Positions 25,366 through 33,748 of a stretch of 64,000 nucleotides of DNA are shown piece after piece. This stretch comes from Streptomyces aureoverticillatus (lineage in GTDB: Bacteria > Actinomycetota > Actinomycetes > Streptomycetales > Streptomycetaceae). The stretch's first letter is position 1. Each line of letters opens with the position of its first letter. The position numbers and the translations under genes were made by a program. The notes under the pieces are model-generated. The model saw only the letters and a list, made by a program, of their open reading frames with translations, had not been told where the DNA came from and searched no databases. Where the stretch lies: the NCBI RefSeq assembly GCF_014649395.1, contig NZ_BMSY01000008.1, positions 248,001-312,000 of the forward strand, read 5' to 3'.

Positions 25366-27279
25366 ATGACACAGCCGCCCCAGCCGCCCAACCAGCCCCC
25401 GCAGGGCGGTTTCGGTGCCCCCCAGGACCCCCCGCCCGGCGGCTTCGGCCAGCCCGCGGAGCCGGGCTACGGCTACCCGCAGGCGCCGCAGCCCCCGCAG
25501 GCCCCGCCGCCCGCCGCTCCGGCCGCCCCGCCCGCGGCCCCCCAGACGCCCCCGCCGCCCCCGCCGGGCCAGCCGAACTACGGCTACCCGCAGGCGCCGG
25601 GAGCCCCGGGGACCCCGCCGCCCGCGGCGCCCGGCACCCCGCCGCCCGCGTACGCGCAGCCGACGCAGGCGGCCTTCCCGGCCGTGGGCCAGCAGCCGCC
25701 CGGATACGGCTACCCGGGGCAGCCCGGCCAGCCCGGCCAGCAGCCGGGGTACGGCTACCCGGGCCAGCCGACCATGCCGATGCAGCCCCAGCCGGGCGGC
25801 GGCGGTGGCAAGAAGCCCAACAAGCAGATGACGATCATCGTGGCGGCCGTCGCGGCGATCGCCCTGATCGTCGGCGGCGGTGTCTTCTACGCCTCGACGC
25901 AGAAGGACGACGACAAGAAGAACAGCGCCGACGGCGGCGACGGCAAGGGCGGCAAGGGCAAGGGCGGCGGCGAGAACGGTCCGCCGGCCGCCGGCGGCCC
26001 CGCCAAGGAGAAGGTCCCGGCGAACACCAGCGCCAAGGTGGGCTTCCAGGTCCCGGCGCCCGCGGTGCCCAAGGACGACATCTGGAGCGTCGCGGGCTCC
26101 TGGCTGACCGACGACACGTACGTCAAGAGCGGCTACGTCGGCAAGGACAAGGACCACGCCCTCATCGGCTACGAGCCGGCGTCCGGCAAGCAGAAGTGGA
26201 CGATCCCGCTGGCCGGTGAGACCTGCGCGGTCTCCAAGGAGGTCACGAAGGAGGGCATCGCCGCGGTCGTCTACAAGGACGCCAAGTCCACCAAGGCGAA
26301 CAAGTACCCCGACTGCAGCGAGGTCTCCGCGGTCGACCTGAAGTCCGGCAAGAAGCTATGGACGGAGAACGTCTCCAGCAGCGGCTCGAAGGTGGAGTTC
26401 GAGGAGATCGCCATCTCCGGCGACACCATCGCCGCGGGCGCGGGCACCGGCGGCACCGGCGCCGCCTGGAACATGTCCGGCAAGCTCCTGTGGAAGCCGT
26501 CGGTCGGCGACACGTGCAAGGACGCCGGTTACGCGGGCGGCGACCAGCTCGTCGCGGTCCGCAAGTGCGGCGACTACGACGACGCGAAGCTCAAGATCCA
26601 GCTCCTCGACCCGAAGACGGGCAAGGAGAAGTGGTCCTACCCGCTGGCCGCGGGCGTCGACAACGCCAAGATCATCTCGACCAACCCGGTCGTCTTCGGC
26701 CAGGACACCGAGGAGATCACGGCGAGCGGCGCCACGGATGTGTTCTCGCTGAGCAACAACGGCAAGCTGCGTGCCCGCATCAAGCTCGAGGACGGCAAGT
26801 ACGCCCACGACTGCGAGGTCAACAAGTGGGCGAGCTGCAGCGCGATCGTCGTCGGCAACGACAAGCTGTACGTGCCCACGCGCCAGCACGACGCGGGTGG
26901 TTCGGACTACGGCTTCACCAACGAGATCATCGGGTTCTCGCTGGCCACGGGCAAGACGACCGGTGACCGGGCCGACGCCGGCAAGGACGGCGAGATGTTC
27001 CCGATGCGCATGGACGGCGGCAACCTCCTCGCGTACAAGGGCGGCGGCTACAACAAGGGCGCCAAGGTCGTCTCGCTCGACGGCAAGTCGATGAAGGAGA
27101 CAACGCTCCTGGAGACGCCCGCGACCGAATCGGTCAGCAGCGCCATCAGCGGCATGGTCCCGAAGTCCAACGAACTGCTGTACACGAACGGCAACTTGTT
27201 CATGGGCAAGAAGCTGATCAGCAAGCCGTACTCCAAGGACGACAAGGAGTACATCGCGCTGGGCTTCACCACGCAGTGA
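25366..27279 (+). CDS. Membrane-anchored PQQ-like beta-propeller protein, tandem paralogue
   Basis: A 637-residue paralogue of the preceding gene with the same plan: Pro-rich N-terminus (1-~145) with repeated Y-G-Y-P motifs, TM helix (MTIIVAAVAAIALIVGGGVF, ~150-170), Lys/Gly/Asp spacer, then propeller repeats such as P-A-S-G-K-Q-K-W-T, D-L-K-S-G-K-K-L-W-T and D-P-K-T-G-K-E-K-W-S. Several Cys pairs suggest disulphides outside the membrane. AAGGAAAG precedes the ATG. The genes are 77 bp apart with no hairpin between, so they are probably one operon ended by the terminator at 27329. Ligand unknown. Confidence 0.85.
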   Translation: MTQPPQPPNQPPQGGFGAPQDPPPGGFGQPAEPGYGYPQAPQPPQAPPPAAPAAPPAAPQTPPPPPPGQPNYGYPQAPGAPGTPPPAAPGTPPPAYAQPTQAAFPAVGQQPPGYGYPGQPGQPGQQPGYGYPGQPTMPMQPQPGGGGGKKPNKQMTIIVAAVAAIALIVGGGVFYASTQKDDDKKNSADGGDGKGGKGKGGGENGPPAAGGPAKEKVPANTSAKVGFQVPAPAVPKDDIWSVAGSWLTDDTYVKSGYVGKDKDHALIGYEPASGKQKWTIPLAGETCAVSKEVTKEGIAAVVYKDAKSTKANKYPDCSEVSAVDLKSGKKLWTENVSSSGSKVEFEEIAISGDTIAAGAGTGGTGAAWNMSGKLLWKPSVGDTCKDAGYAGGDQLVAVRKCGDYDDAKLKIQLLDPKTGKEKWSYPLAAGVDNAKIISTNPVVFGQDTEEITASGATDVFSLSNNGKLRARIKLEDGKYAHDCEVNKWASCSAIVVGNDKLYVPTRQHDAGGSDYGFTNEIIGFSLATGKTTGDRADAGKDGEMFPMRMDGGNLLAYKGGGYNKGAKVVSLDGKSMKETTLLETPATESVSSAISGMVPKSNELLYTNGNLFMGKKLISKPYSKDDKEYIALGFTTQ

Positions 27280-27328
27280 CCGGCGGAGCCGCGCACGGTA
27301 CGCGCGGCGCGCCGACGGCGGCACCAGG

Positions 27329-27365
27329 CGGCCCCGCACTCGCTCGATCGAGTGCGGGGCCGTTT
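27329..27365 (+). terminator. Strong hairpin terminator after the propeller genes
   Basis: A 14-bp perfect stem (arms CGGCCCCGCACTCG and CGAGTGCGGGGCCG) with a 6-nt loop, followed by TTTCC, 50 bp after the stop codon. Confidence 0.85.
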
Positions 27366-27500
27366 CCGTCGGGTCTCGTTCACGCTCCGTACTCGCGTGC
27401 ACCCCATCCCTCTGAAAGGCAGTGATTTCGGCATTCCGGGCCGCTTCTGGACGGTAGGGGCAGCGCAACGTCGAACAAGCGTGTAGCTTCCGGGAGATGG

Positions 27501-27582
27501 AGGGCCGGGGCCCCCGATCCGTGGGGGGATCATTGGGGAGTTCCGTGGGGGAATTCCGTGGGGGACTTTGGGGGGTTGCGCT
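27501..27582 (+). other. G-tract-rich leader of the LuxR-type gene
   Basis: The ~80 bp before the start contain at least six runs of 4-6 G on the coding strand, including two close copies of TTCCGTGGGGGA. The runs are close enough to form a G-quadruplex in DNA or mRNA. The last run serves as ribosome-binding site. The rest of the 27366-27500 gap shows nothing I can name. Confidence 0.45.
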
Positions 27583-28302
27583 GTGGGTGTGCGGCTCATG
27601 GTGGTCGACGACCACCGCTTGCTCGCCGAGGCACTCGCCTCGGCGCTGAAACTGCGCGGGCACCGGGTGCTCGCCGCGGCCGCGCCCGCCGCCGGTGCGG
27701 CGGAGCTGGTCATCAGCAGGGCGCCGGAGGTCTGCCTCCTCGGTACGGCCACGCCGGCCGAGCCGGGCATGTTCGACCCGGTGGTGCGCATCAAGCGGGA
27801 GCGGCCGCAGGTGGCGGTGGTGGTGCTCGGCCCGGTGCCCTCGCCGCGCGGGATCGCCGCCGCCTTTGCCTCCGGCGCCTCCGGATATGTACGTCATGAC
27901 GAGCGCATCGAAGGAGTCGAGCGCGCCATCATGAAGGCGCGCGCCGGTGAGGCCGCTGTCGCGCCCCAATTGCTTCAAGGCGCCTTCAGCGAGCTTCTCA
28001 ATCCCGCCGCGCAGCCCGACGACGAGGGGCAGCGGCTGCTTCAGATGCTCACGCCCCGTGAGGTCGAGGTTCTGGTCCGGGTCGCCGACGGTGAGGACAC
28101 CCGGCTGATCGCCGCGGGTATGGGCATCGCGCCCAGCACCGCGCGCACGCACGTCCAGCGCGTGCTGATGAAACTCGGCGTCGGCTCCCGCCTGGAAGCC
28201 GCCGCCCTCGCCGCCCGCACCGGCCTCCTCGACCGCGCGGAACGCCCCGCCCAGAGGCCGGACCACCACGTCAACAACTCCGACCCGTCGGCGGAGGGCT
28301 AG
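27583..28302 (+). CDS. LuxR/NarL-type response regulator with degenerate receiver
   Basis: A 239-residue DNA-binding regulator. The N-terminal receiver (1-~125) starts V-G-V-R-L-M-V-V-D-D-H-R, with the acidic pair intact. However, the phospho-acceptor position reads C-L-L-G-T-A where D would be expected, the Thr is missing in V-V-V-L-G-P, and the Lys in G-Y-V-R-H-D. It is therefore probably not phosphorylated. The LuxR HTH (~150-215) is L-T-P-R-E-V-E-V-L...G-I-A-P-S-T-A-R-T-H-V-Q-R-V-L-M-K-L-G-V. No kinase gene is adjacent. A second similar orphan regulator lies at 34871-35647. GTG start with GGGGGG upstream. Confidence 0.88.
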   Translation: MGVRLMVVDDHRLLAEALASALKLRGHRVLAAAAPAAGAAELVISRAPEVCLLGTATPAEPGMFDPVVRIKRERPQVAVVVLGPVPSPRGIAAAFASGASGYVRHDERIEGVERAIMKARAGEAAVAPQLLQGAFSELLNPAAQPDDEGQRLLQMLTPREVEVLVRVADGEDTRLIAAGMGIAPSTARTHVQRVLMKLGVGSRLEAAALAARTGLLDRAERPAQRPDHHVNNSDPSAEG

Positions 28303-28310
28303 CCCTCGCG

Positions 28311-28420
28311 GGGGCGCCCCAGCCCCGCCCCTTCCCGCTGCATCGATCAGCGGCTCCGCCGCGGGCAGGGGGCTCCGCCCCCAGACCCCCGTATCGGCCT
28401 GAACGGCCTCGTCCTCAAAC
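28311..28420. repeat. Dispersed hairpin repeat, copy E
   Basis: It starts just after the stop of the LuxR gene. It reads GCCCCGCCCCTTCCC, a GGGGGC/GCCCCC hairpin, CCAGACCCCCGTAT and CGTCCTCAAAC, the same order that follows other genes. It differs from copy A in the middle. Directly after it (28421-28457) is a degenerate CTCCCCCA...GGGACCCCCT element of the second repeat family. Confidence 0.6.
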
Positions 28421-28487
28421 TCCCCCAAGCTCTTAAGGAGCAGGGAGGGACCCCCTCGACGGGCTAGAACTCGCCGGCACATTTCAG

Positions 28488-28568
28488 CCCCTGCGGCGTT
28501 TGAGGAGCGGGGTCTGGGGCGGAGCCCCAGTTTCGGGAAGGGGCGGGCTTGGGGAGCCCCCGGCAGGG
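28488..28568. repeat. Dispersed hairpin repeat, copy D
   Basis: The oppositely oriented copy paired with copy E. It contains GCGTTTGAGGAGCGG, a 7-bp hairpin (arms CTGGGGC and GCCCCAG, 28514-28530), and the end block GGGAAGGGGCGGGCTTGGGG, abutting the galK stop codon on the minus strand. One copy therefore follows each of the two convergent genes. Confidence 0.65.
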
Positions 28569-29750
28569 CTACAACCTCCGCGCCCCCGCCGAAGCCACCG
28601 CAGGAAACACCCGCGGCGCCGCGAACCCGGCCCCCGCGAACGCCTCGCGGACGGACTTCGCGACGGCGTCCGCGTCCGCCGCCTCCGCGAGGACGACCGC
28701 GGAGCCGCCGAAGCCACCCCCGGTCATCCGGGCCCCGAGCGCCCCGGCGGCACCGGCGGCCTCCACCACGAGGTCCAACTCCGGGCAGGAGATGCGCAGA
28801 TCGTCCCGGAGGGAGGCATGGCCTTCGGTGAGGACGGGCCCGATGCCGCGCACGTCCCCGGCGTTGAGGAGGGAGATGACCCGCTCGACGCGGTGGTCGT
28901 CGGACACGACGTGCCGGACGTAGCGGCGCACCCGGTCGTCGGCGCCGGGCAACCGGTCGAGGGCGGAGGGAAGTTCGGCGAAGGGGACGTCGCGGAGGTG
29001 GGAGACGCCGAGGGCCCGCGCCCCCGCCTCGCACCCGGCCCGCCGCTCGGCGTACGCCCCGTCCCCGAGCGCGTGCTTGACCCGGGTGTCGACGACGAGG
29101 AGGGTCAGTCCGTCCCCGGCGAGGTCGAAGGGGACCTGTCGCACGGACAGGTCCCGGCAGTCGAGGTGCAGCACGTGCCCGGCCTCGCAGGCGGCGGACG
29201 CCATCTGGTCCATGACGCCGCACGGTACGCCGACGAAGGCGTTCTCGGCCCGCTGGGCGAGCAGCGCCAACTCGCTCCGGGTGAGGCGGAGTTCGTACAG
29301 GTCGGAGAGGGCGAGCGCCGTCACGACCTCCAGGGCGGCGGAGGAGGAGAGGCCCGCCCCTGTCGGGACCGTGGACGCGAGGTGCACATCCGCGCCGCCC
29401 CCCACCGCGTGCCCCGCGTCCCGCAGCGCCCAGACGACACCCGCCGGATACGCCGCCCAGCCCCCGTCGGACAGCGGCGTCAGGCCGTCCACGGTGAGCT
29501 CGACGACGGGGCCCGCCACGTCCGCGGAGTGCACGCGCAGGATGCCGTCGTCGCGCCGGGCGACCGCCGCGACCGCGGTGTGCGGCAGGGCGAGCGGCAT
29601 CACGAAACCCTCGTTGAAGTCCGTGTACTCGCCGATGAGGTTGACGCGGCCCGGCGCCGCCCAGACCCCGGCGGGCGCGTACCCGTACAGCGCGGTGAAC
29701 GCGTCGGACACCTCGGCGGCGGACACGGTGAACTCCTCGGCGGCGGACAT
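28569..29750 (-). CDS. galK: Galactokinase
   Basis: A 393-residue GHMP kinase that phosphorylates galactose to galactose 1-phosphate (Leloir pathway). Motifs: the galactose-binding signature G-R-V-N-L-I-G-E-Y-T-D-F-N near residue 33, the ATP loop P-T-G-A-G-L-S-S-S-A-A near 130, and M-T-G-G-G-F-G-G-S-A near the C-terminus. ATG at 29750 lies 8 bp after the galE stop. Third gene of the galT-galE-galK operon. Confidence 0.94.
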   Translation of the reverse strand: MSAAEEFTVSAAEVSDAFTALYGYAPAGVWAAPGRVNLIGEYTDFNEGFVMPLALPHTAVAAVARRDDGILRVHSADVAGPVVELTVDGLTPLSDGGWAAYPAGVVWALRDAGHAVGGGADVHLASTVPTGAGLSSSAALEVVTALALSDLYELRLTRSELALLAQRAENAFVGVPCGVMDQMASAACEAGHVLHLDCRDLSVRQVPFDLAGDGLTLLVVDTRVKHALGDGAYAERRAGCEAGARALGVSHLRDVPFAELPSALDRLPGADDRVRRYVRHVVSDDHRVERVISLLNAGDVRGIGPVLTEGHASLRDDLRISCPELDLVVEAAGAAGALGARMTGGGFGGSAVVLAEAADADAVAKSVREAFAGAGFAAPRVFPAVASAGARRL

Positions 29751-29758
29751 GAGTCGGG

Positions 29759-30730
29759 TTACCCCCTCTGCTGGGCGAACGCCCAGGCGTCCGCGACGAT
29801 GCCCGCGAGGTCCGCGCGGGACGGGTTCCAGCCGAGCCGCTCGCGGGCGGTGGCGGCGGAGGCCACGAGGACCGCCGGGTCGCCGCCGCGGCGCGCGGCC
29901 ACGACCTCGGGAATGGGGTGGCCGGTGACCCGGCGGACGGTCTCGATGACCTCGCGCACGGAGAAGCCGTTGCCGTTGCCCAGGTTGCAGATCAGGTGCT
30001 CGCCGGGGGTGGCGGCCTCCAGGGCGAGCAGGTGGGCCTCGGCGAGGTCGGCGACGTGGATGTAGTCGCGTACGCAGGTGCCGTCGGGCGTCGGGTAGTC
30101 GTCGCCGAAGACGGAGATCGCCTCGCGCCTGCCCTGGGCGACCTGGAGGACGAGCGGGATGAGGTGCGACTCGGGGTCGTGCCGCTCCCCGCAACTGCCG
30201 TACGCGCCCGCCACGTTGAAGTACCGAAGGGACACCGCACCCAGTCCGTGCGCGGCCGCCTCGCCGGTGATCATGTGGTCGACGGCGAGCTTGGACGCGC
30301 CGTAGGGCGAGGTGGGGGCGGTGGGGTCGGTCTCGGTGATGGGGGTGTTCACCGGTTCGCCGTACGTCGCCGCGGTGGAGGAGAACACCAGCTTGCGCAC
30401 GCCCGCGTCCCGCATCGCGGCGAGCAGCGCCATGGTGCCGCCGACGTTGTTGTCCCAGTACTTCTCGGGCTTTACGACGGACTCGCCGACCTGCGAGAAG
30501 GCGGCGAAGTGCAGCACCGCGTCGTAGCCCCGCTCACCATCGACGTCCAGCCATTTGGCGGCGTCGCGGATGTCGCCCTCGATGAACGCGGCACCCGCGG
30601 GGACGCCCTCGCGGAAGCCCGTGGAGAGGTTGTCGAGGACCGTCACCTCGTGCCCGGCCTCGATCAGATGCTGGGCGACGACGCTGCCGACATAGCCGGC
30701 GCCACCCGTGACCAGGTACTTCCCACTCAT
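29759..30730 (-). CDS. galE: UDP-glucose 4-epimerase
   Basis: A 323-residue short-chain dehydrogenase-type enzyme that interconverts UDP-galactose and UDP-glucose. NAD-binding G-G-A-G-Y-V-G-S at residues ~8-15; the catalytic S-S-T-A-A-T-Y-G and Y-G-A-S-K (Tyr and Lys) are present; R-Y-F-N-V-A-G-A-Y follows. ATG at 30730 overlaps the galT stop (TGATG), indicating coupling; a TTG directly upstream is less likely. Middle gene of the gal operon. Confidence 0.94.
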   Translation of the reverse strand: MSGKYLVTGGAGYVGSVVAQHLIEAGHEVTVLDNLSTGFREGVPAGAAFIEGDIRDAAKWLDVDGERGYDAVLHFAAFSQVGESVVKPEKYWDNNVGGTMALLAAMRDAGVRKLVFSSTAATYGEPVNTPITETDPTAPTSPYGASKLAVDHMITGEAAAHGLGAVSLRYFNVAGAYGSCGERHDPESHLIPLVLQVAQGRREAISVFGDDYPTPDGTCVRDYIHVADLAEAHLLALEAATPGEHLICNLGNGNGFSVREVIETVRRVTGHPIPEVVAARRGGDPAVLVASAATARERLGWNPSRADLAGIVADAWAFAQQRG

Positions 30731-31806
30731 CAACTCGCTACCTCTCGCAGTCGCTGGGCCGCGGCCTCCGGCGGCACATCGTTGATGAACACACTCATGC
30801 CGGATTCGGAACCCGCGAGGAACTTCAGCTTGCCCGAAGTGCGGCGAATGGTGAAAAGCTCGAGGTGGAGCGCGAAGTCGTCCCGGTTGACGCCGTCGAA
30901 CTCCGTCAGGGCCGTGAACGGGGCCTGGTGCCAGGCCGCGATGTACGGCGTCGGCGGCTCGGTGCCGCCCTCGCGCTCACCCGGGCCGAAGATCCGGTCG
31001 AAGCGCCGCAACAGTTCCAGATAGACCTTGGGGAATTCTGTGCGAGCCGCGTCGTCCAGGCCGAGCAGGTCGGGGACCCGGCGCTTGGGGTAGAGGTGCA
31101 CCTCGTAGGGCCAGTGCGCGGCGTACGGCACGAAGGCCACCCAGTGCTCGGCGTCCAGGACGACGCGCGCACCGGCGCGCTCCTCGGCGAGGACGTCGTC
31201 GAAGAGGTTGCGGCCGCGGGTGGCGGCGCGGTGGTCGGCCAGGGAGCGCAGCATCAGGGCCGTGCGGGGGGTGACGAAGGGGTAGGCGTAGATCTGGCCG
31301 TGCGGGTGGCCGAGGGTCACGCCGATCTCCGCGCCGCGGTTCTCGAAGCAGAAGACCTGCGCCACGGACGGCAGGTGCGACAGCTCGGCGGTGCGGTCGG
31401 TCCAGGCCTCCAGGACGAGCGCGGCCTGCGCCTCGGTGAGGTCGGCGAAGGACGCCGCGTGGTCGGAGGTGAAGCAGACGACCTCGCAGCGGCCCGCGTC
31501 GCCCGCCAGCGAGGGGAAACGGTTCTCGAAGACCACGACGTCGTACGAGGAGTCGGGGATCTCGGTGCGGCGGCCGCCCTCGGAGGGGCACAGGGGGCAC
31601 TCGTCGGCCGGCGGGTGGTAGGTGCGGCCCTGGCGGTGCGAGGCGATCGCGACGCTGTCGCCGAGGAGGGGGTCCCGGCGGATCTCGGAGGTGGTGGCGA
31701 CGGGGTCGAGGGGCCTGCTGTCGGCCGCCGTGCGCACGGAGTCGTCGCGCACGTCGTAGTAGATGAGCTCACGACCGTCGGCGAGACGCGTCGAGGTCTT
31801 CTTCAC
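30730..31806 (-). CDS. galT: Galactose-1-phosphate uridylyltransferase
   Basis: A 358-residue HIT-superfamily enzyme that transfers UMP from UDP-glucose to galactose 1-phosphate. The active-site H-P-H is in GHPHGQIYAYPF near residue 190. The zinc ligands include C-P-L-C-P near 75. The F-E-N-R-G-A-E-I-G and H-W-P-Y-E-V-H-L-Y-P motifs are typical. GTG start preceded by GAGGAG. First gene of the operon, divergent from a sodium/solute symporter across 187 bp. Confidence 0.94.
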   Translation of the reverse strand: MKKTSTRLADGRELIYYDVRDDSVRTAADSRPLDPVATTSEIRRDPLLGDSVAIASHRQGRTYHPPADECPLCPSEGGRRTEIPDSSYDVVVFENRFPSLAGDAGRCEVVCFTSDHAASFADLTEAQAALVLEAWTDRTAELSHLPSVAQVFCFENRGAEIGVTLGHPHGQIYAYPFVTPRTALMLRSLADHRAATRGRNLFDDVLAEERAGARVVLDAEHWVAFVPYAAHWPYEVHLYPKRRVPDLLGLDDAARTEFPKVYLELLRRFDRIFGPGEREGGTEPPTPYIAAWHQAPFTALTEFDGVNRDDFALHLELFTIRRTSGKLKFLAGSESGMSVFINDVPPEAAAQRLREVAS

Positions 31807-31918
31807 GGATGGGGCTCCTCACACTGCCCGCCAACAGAACCGCACATAACAAACCACGAGACAACAGCTTCGTCAACGTGAACCCCGGGCTCTCGGTCAC
31901 AATCAAACAAAGAACATC

Positions 31919-31930
31919 AACAGAACTGTT
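31919..31930. promoter_or_regulatory. Palindrome in the galT/symporter divergent region, candidate operator
   Basis: AACAG-AA-CTGTT lies in a strikingly AT-rich patch (31895-31935, including ATCAAACAAAGAACATC). It overlaps the -35 region of the symporter promoter, so a repressor bound here could shut off that promoter and, across the divergent region, galT. Regulator unknown; DeoR- or LacI-type control is plausible. Confidence 0.4.
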
Positions 31931-31957
31931 CACTTACTGAAGAGTGAGGCGTAGGTT
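31929..31957 (+). promoter_or_regulatory. Candidate promoter of the symporter gene
   Basis: TTCACT (31929-31934) and TAGGTT (31952-31957) are spaced by 17 bp. This is a reasonable HrdB-type promoter with a leader of about 30 nt before the ATG at 31994. Confidence 0.5.
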
Positions 31958-31993
31958 CCGGTCTGATCAGTTCGCGCGACGAAGCGAGTTCTC

Positions 31994-33703
31994 ATGCAGT
32001 CCCCTCCTACTTCTCTCTCGCAGACCCACGTCACCCTGGCCGAGGGGCTTCGGCTGCCGACCAACGGGCTCGACTACGCGATCCTGGCGATCTACTTCGT
32101 GGTCGTCCTCGGCATCGGATTCGCCGCCCGGCGCTCCGTGAAGACCAGCCTCGACTTCTTCCTCTCGGGGCGCTCACTGCCCGCCTGGGTCACCGGCCTC
32201 GCCTTCGTCGCCGCGAACCTCGGCGCCACCGAGATCCTCGGCATGGCGGCGACGGGCGCGCAGTACGGCGTCGCGGTCGTCCACTGGTACTGGATCGGCG
32301 CCATCCCGGCCATGGTCTTCCTCGGCCTGGTGATGATGCCCTTCTACTACCGCAGCAAGGTCCGCTCGGTGCCGGAGTTCCTGCTCCAGCGCTTCGACAA
32401 GTCCGCCCATCTGCTCAGCTCGGCGCTCTTCGCCTTCGCCGCGGTGCTCATCGCGGGGGTGAACCTCTACGCCCTCGCGATCGTCGTGGAGGCGCTGCTC
32501 GGCTGGCCGCAGTGGGTGGCGATCGTCGTCGCCGGGTTCTTCGTGCTCGCGTACATCACCATCGGCGGCCTGTCCTCGGCGATCTACAACGAGGTCCTGC
32601 AGTTCTTCGTGATCCTCGCCGCGCTCATACCGATCTGCGTCATCGGCATGAAGAAGGTCGGCGGCTGGGACGGGATGACGGGCTCGATCGAGAAGCAGCA
32701 CGGCGACAACTTCATGACCGCGTGGGGCGGTACCGGCATCGGCGACCCCAACCCGCTCGGCGCCAACTGGCTCACCATCATCCTGGGCCTCGGCTTCGTG
32801 CTCTCCTTCGGCTACTGGACGACGAACTTCGCCGAGGTGCAGCGCGCCCTGTCCGCGAAGAACCTCTCCGCCGCGAAGCGCACGCCCCTCATCGCCGCCT
32901 TCCCCAAGATGTTCATCGTCTTCCTGGTGATGATCCCGGGCCTGGTGGCCGCCGTCCTCGTCCCGAAGATCGGCACCGCGGGATCGGACCTGACGTACAA
33001 CGACGCGATTCCTTACCTGATGCAGGAGTTGCTGCCGAACGGCGTCCTCGGCATCGCGGTGACCGGCCTCCTCGCCGCCTTCATGGCGGGCATGGCCGCG
33101 AACGTGTCGTCCTTCAACACCGTGTTCACGTACGACATCTGGGCCAAGTACGTCGTCAAGGACCGTGAGGACGGCTACTACCTGAAGTTCGGGCGGCTCA
33201 TCACCGCGATCGGTGTGCTCGCCTCGATCGGCACGGCCTTCATCGCCTCGTCCTTCGAGAACATCATGAGCTACCTCCAGACCCTCTTCTCCTTCTTCAA
33301 CGTCCCCATGTTCGTCGTCTTCATCATCGGCATGTTCTGGAAGCGGGCGTCGATGAAGTCCGGCATGTGGGGGCTGATCGCGGGCACCACCGCCGCGATG
33401 GTCAACTACTTCTGGATCTACAAGCAGGGCGTCATCGACATCCCCTCCGACCAGGGCGCCAACTTCGTCTCCGCGATCGTCGGCTTCGTCGCCGGCGCGG
33501 TGGTCATGGTGGCGGTCACCCTCTTCACCGCGCCCAAGCCGGAGGCCGAGCTGGCCGGTCTGGTGTACGGGACGGTGTCTCCCGGCGCGGAGGAGGGCGA
33601 CGGGGTCGAGGCGGGCGACGACGCCTGGTACCGGCGGCCCGCGTTGCTCGGCTGGGGCGCGATCGTGCTGGCCGCCGCGTGCTATGTCCCGTACTCGTTC
33701 TGA
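31994..33703 (+). CDS. Sodium:solute symporter (SSS family), probable sugar transporter
   Basis: A 569-residue membrane protein with about 14 hydrophobic helices. SSS-family features: the D-Y-A-I-L-A-I-Y-F-V-V-V first helix, F-F-L-S-G-R-S-L-P-A-W, A-A-N-L-G-A-T-E-I-L-G and G-L-L-A-A-F-M-A-G-M-A-A-N-V-S-S-F-N-T, where the sodium-site Ser/Asn lie. It resembles the SglT sugar branch. Its divergent placement next to galTEK suggests galactose or glucose uptake feeding the Leloir pathway; this is inference. The next gene, a small membrane protein 45 bp downstream, is probably co-transcribed. Confidence 0.88.
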   Translation: MQSPPTSLSQTHVTLAEGLRLPTNGLDYAILAIYFVVVLGIGFAARRSVKTSLDFFLSGRSLPAWVTGLAFVAANLGATEILGMAATGAQYGVAVVHWYWIGAIPAMVFLGLVMMPFYYRSKVRSVPEFLLQRFDKSAHLLSSALFAFAAVLIAGVNLYALAIVVEALLGWPQWVAIVVAGFFVLAYITIGGLSSAIYNEVLQFFVILAALIPICVIGMKKVGGWDGMTGSIEKQHGDNFMTAWGGTGIGDPNPLGANWLTIILGLGFVLSFGYWTTNFAEVQRALSAKNLSAAKRTPLIAAFPKMFIVFLVMIPGLVAAVLVPKIGTAGSDLTYNDAIPYLMQELLPNGVLGIAVTGLLAAFMAGMAANVSSFNTVFTYDIWAKYVVKDREDGYYLKFGRLITAIGVLASIGTAFIASSFENIMSYLQTLFSFFNVPMFVVFIIGMFWKRASMKSGMWGLIAGTTAAMVNYFWIYKQGVIDIPSDQGANFVSAIVGFVAGAVVMVAVTLFTAPKPEAELAGLVYGTVSPGAEEGDGVEAGDDAWYRRPALLGWGAIVLAAACYVPYSF

Positions 33704-33748
33704 GCCCTTCCCGATCCGGCACCCCACCTACGCGAAGCCTGAGGAATC

